From assembly GCF_030269605.1 (NCBI RefSeq), contig NZ_BSTQ01000014.1, positions 1 through 64,000 of the forward strand: 64,000 bases of DNA, given 5' to 3'. Under the pieces are notes generated by a model that searched no databases, had not been told where the DNA came from, and saw only the letters and a list, made by a program, of their open reading frames with translations. Shown here piece by piece: positions 61,814-64,000 of the stretch (its first letter is position 1; every line of letters begins with the position of its first letter). The stretch is from Lentzea sp. NBRC 105346 (GTDB lineage Bacteria > Actinomycetota > Actinomycetes > Mycobacteriales > Pseudonocardiaceae). A program made the position numbers and the translations under genes.

Positions 61814-63190
61814 ATGGACGGCAGGATCAACCGGCGGCTGTTGCTGAAGTCAACCCTGGTCGCGGCGGTCGGGACCCCGCTGCTCGCGCAGGCGGCCGTC
61901 GCCGTACCCAAGGCACGCGTCCAGGCGGTGCCGACGCTGCCGTGGCCGGAAGCCAACGAGATCGTCAAGAACACGAAGCTCCCGTCGTTCCCGGACAAGA
62001 ACTTCAACGTCATGCAGTACGGCGCGAAGAACGACGGGAAGACCGACAACACCGACGCGTTCCGCAAGGCCATCGGCGCGTGCAACGAGGCGGGCGGCGG
62101 ACACGTGATCGTGCCGTCGGGCACCTACGTGACGGGTGCGGTGCACCTGCTGAGCAACGTCGACTTCCACCTCGAGGCCGGCGCGGTGCTCAAGTTCTCC
62201 GGCGACGCCTCGAAGTTCCCGGTCGTGCTGACGCGGTACGAGGGCATCGAGTGCATGAACCGCTCGCCGATGGTCTACGCGTACAAGCAGACCAACATCG
62301 CGATCACCGGCAAGGGCACCCTCGACGCGGGCGCGACCGGCAGCTGGAACAAGGGCAGCGACCGGAAGTGGCTGGAAGGTCAGGTGTCCAAGCCGCCGCA
62401 GCAGCGGGTCGTGCCGGGCAACGCGCAGATGCGGTCCACGTTCGTCGAGCCGTACAGCTGCGACACCGTGCTGATCCAGGGCATCACGCTGAAGAACCCG
62501 AAGTTCTGGCAGATCCACCCCACGCTGTGCAAGAACGTCACGGTCGACGACGTGCACACCGACCCGTCGACGGCGTCGTCCAACACCGACGCGTGCGACC
62601 CCGAGTCGTGCGACCACGTCGTCATCTCCAACTCGGACCTCGGCGCACACGACGACAACGTGGCGATCAAGTCCGGGCGCGACGAGGACGGGCGGCGGAT
62701 CAACGTGCCGTGCCAGAACCTCGTCGTGGTCAACTGCCGGATGAACGGCAACTGGGGCGCCATCACGTGCGGCTCCGAGCAGACCGGCGGCATCCGCAAC
62801 GTCTACGCGTACAAGCTGAACTGCGTCGGTGCCACGAAGTTCGCGCTCTACGTCAAGTCGAACACCAAGCGCGGCGGGTTCTCCGAGAACATCAACCTGG
62901 ACAGCGTGTCCGGGGTGTTCGAGCGGTCGATCATCTACGTCACGACGACCTACAACAGCCAGACCGGCAACTACGTGCCGAAGTTCGGGCCGTTCACGCT
63001 GTCGAACTCCAGCTGTACCAAGGCTTCGAAGGTGCTGGACGTCAGCGGGCTGTCCAACTCGCACGTCAAGGGGCTGGCGCTGAGCAACTGCAAGTTCACC
63101 GGTGTCGGCAGCACGTCCAACACCGTGAAGAACGTCGACGGGCTGAAGTTCACCAACGTGACCGTGAACGGAAAACCCGTTCAGGCGTAG
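61814..63190 (+). CDS. Secreted GH28-type polysaccharide hydrolase
   Basis: 458 residues from ATG 61814 (AGAGGAA upstream). Tat-like signal (INRRLLLKS) to about residue 31. Right-handed parallel beta-helix of the polygalacturonase family: YGAKNDGKTDNTDAFRKAI, NTDACDPESC (Asp of NTD) and DDNVAIKSGR (Asp-Asp). The usual GHG motif, with its active-site His, reads GNWG here (MNGNWGAITCGSEQTGG). It may act on rhamnogalacturonan or a related pectin, or may have altered chemistry. Confidence 0.88.
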   Translation: MDGRINRRLLLKSTLVAAVGTPLLAQAAVAVPKARVQAVPTLPWPEANEIVKNTKLPSFPDKNFNVMQYGAKNDGKTDNTDAFRKAIGACNEAGGGHVIVPSGTYVTGAVHLLSNVDFHLEAGAVLKFSGDASKFPVVLTRYEGIECMNRSPMVYAYKQTNIAITGKGTLDAGATGSWNKGSDRKWLEGQVSKPPQQRVVPGNAQMRSTFVEPYSCDTVLIQGITLKNPKFWQIHPTLCKNVTVDDVHTDPSTASSNTDACDPESCDHVVISNSDLGAHDDNVAIKSGRDEDGRRINVPCQNLVVVNCRMNGNWGAITCGSEQTGGIRNVYAYKLNCVGATKFALYVKSNTKRGGFSENINLDSVSGVFERSIIYVTTTYNSQTGNYVPKFGPFTLSNSSCTKASKVLDVSGLSNSHVKGLALSNCKFTGVGSTSNTVKNVDGLKFTNVTVNGKPVQA

Positions 63191-64000
63191 ACCGTGACTG
63201 ACAGCCGCGGGTTGGTTCGCCAGTCCACTGGCTCGTAGGCGATCCGGGCCAGCGGCATCGAACCGGCCGCGGCTGTCAGCGTGGTCTCGATCTCGTCGCG
63301 TTCGGAGTCGGTCAGGTAGTTCCAGAACGAGCTGTGCCAGACGACCGTGAGCGTCGCCGGGTTCTCCGGCGGGACGAGCATCTCCCGCAACCAGCGGCCC
63401 GCCGGGGAGCACTGCACCGGCACGCCGACCTTCGCGGCGAGCGCGATGGCGTCGTCGAGGTCCCAGCGCAGCGCGTCGTGTTCGGGCGGAATGAAGCTGC
63501 GCAGGATCATCGCGTGCCGCGGGTCCTTCGGGTCGCGCGGCTGCAGGTCGCAGCCCGCCCGTTCGATGATCTCCAGCTGGTGCGGGCGCGGTCCGACGGC
63601 GGCCAGGCGCACGGGTGAGGCGATGTCGCCCCACTCCCAGCCGAGCCCGAACCAGCGGTACCGGTCGAGGATCAGGTTGAGCCCCGCGCACGCGCCGAGC
63701 TCCAGCAACCGGATGCGGGGCGCGCCCAGCATGGTCAGGCCGCGCAGCAGGAACCCGGCGGTCTTCGGCTGGTGCTGCTGCACGGTCCGGTCGAGCGCGG
63801 CGAGGATGTCGCCTGGGTTGTCCACGATCGCGCGGCGCGCGGCGAGCCACGCCAGCAGTGACGTGCTGTCGCCCTCACCGGACATGGCGGCGGCGTGCGC
63901 GGCGTTGAAGCGGTCGGTGAGCTCGGGAGCCTTGCCGTTGAGCATCAGCAGCCGCACGCCGGCCAGCGCCTGGATGCCGAACAACGGGCTGTGCACGGCG
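63181..64000 (-). CDS. DUF2332 protein, N-terminus outside the window
   Basis: At least 270 residues; a GTG at 63996 is inside a conserved region (SPLFGIQALAGVRLL), and relatives begin earlier, so the real start is beyond 64000. Family motifs: LLELGACAGLNLILDRYRW, typical of a SAM-binding-like fold, VVWHSSFWNYLT and the C-terminal IAYEPVDWR. Function of DUF2332 is not established. The stop overlaps the GH28 gene by ten bases. Confidence 0.9.
   Translation of the reverse strand, partial: AVHSPLFGIQALAGVRLLMLNGKAPELTDRFNAAHAAAMSGEGDSTSLLAWLAARRAIVDNPGDILAALDRTVQQHQPKTAGFLLRGLTMLGAPRIRLLELGACAGLNLILDRYRWFGLGWEWGDIASPVRLAAVGPRPHQLEIIERAGCDLQPRDPKDPRHAMILRSFIPPEHDALRWDLDDAIALAAKVGVPVQCSPAGRWLREMLVPPENPATLTVVWHSSFWNYLTDSERDEIETTLTAAAGSMPLARIAYEPVDWRTNPRLSVTVYA

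Noticed and set aside
1..64000. CRISPR arrays, rRNA or tRNA genes
   Set aside because: No regularly spaced short repeats, no Cas proteins, and no cloverleaf with a GGTTCGAAT-type arm that I could support.

Overview
The window is high-GC (about 70 %) DNA of an actinomycete. GTG starts, four-base ATGA/GTGA gene overlaps, AfsR/SARP-type regulators, an ArfC 'sunset' protein, WS/DGAT acyltransferase, secreted hydrolases and DUF222-HNH genes all fit the family Pseudonocardiaceae (for example the Lentzea/Saccharothrix group). The genus is inference from gene content, not from a search. No rRNA, tRNA, CRISPR array, phage structural genes or biosynthetic core enzymes were seen.

Layout. 1-2300: two-component system (kinase, regulator) on the minus strand with its terminator and a candidate TTCAG operator. 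2429-3321: a two-gene unit, a small membrane protein translationally coupled to a TIR-domain protein. 3365-9687: aspS, a DUF389 membrane protein, a phosphotransferase-fold protein that has lost its catalytic Asp, an SGNH hydrolase, a hypothetical protein and a secreted sugar-dehydrogenase-like protein. 9709-18318: a cell-envelope sugar unit of two GT39-type membrane glycosyltransferases flanking a GT2 polyprenyl-phosphate glycosyltransferase, an exported tripeptidyl-aminopeptidase-like hydrolase, a second two-component system and a small membrane protein. A CCTGTG-N5-CCTGTG direct repeat stands upstream of the GT operon, the regulator and the membrane protein, which suggests one regulon. 18331-19941: a 1.6-kb element made of a frameshifted DUF222-HNH endonuclease gene between about 190-bp inverted repeats that each contain a 62-bp palindrome.

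19983-38954: exported 5'-nucleotidase, OmpA/ArfA-like and ArfC proteins, mug, a SARP/NB-ARC/TPR regulator, two small exported cell-wall enzymes, a luciferase-like oxidoreductase, a stand-alone DUF4041 protein, a carotenoid-desaturase-like flavoprotein, a hemerythrin, an orphan branched-chain-type substrate-binding lipoprotein, tex, a second SARP regulator and an SDR whose 3' end is tandemly duplicated. 39113-49329: a ten-gene minus-strand sulfur unit: a short leader peptide of the HVDL/SAIC type, a ROK regulator, TauD-like dioxygenase, flavin reductase, SsuABC-like importer, an NtaA/SnaA-type flavin monooxygenase, a double ABC exporter fused in one chain and a 54-residue protein. These would import organosulfur compounds and cleave them to sulfite.

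49430-64000: a SnoaL-like protein, a beta-helix membrane protein that looks like a channel, a patatin phospholipase, a GH29-like enzyme with two carbohydrate-binding modules, an exported lamin-tail-domain protein, a lipid-handling group (alpha/beta hydrolases, LmeA-like protein, WS/DGAT acyltransferase), a secreted unknown, a lipoprotein, a GH28 protein and a DUF2332 gene cut by the window edge. At least three families of long palindromic repeats lie between genes, two of them present more than once.
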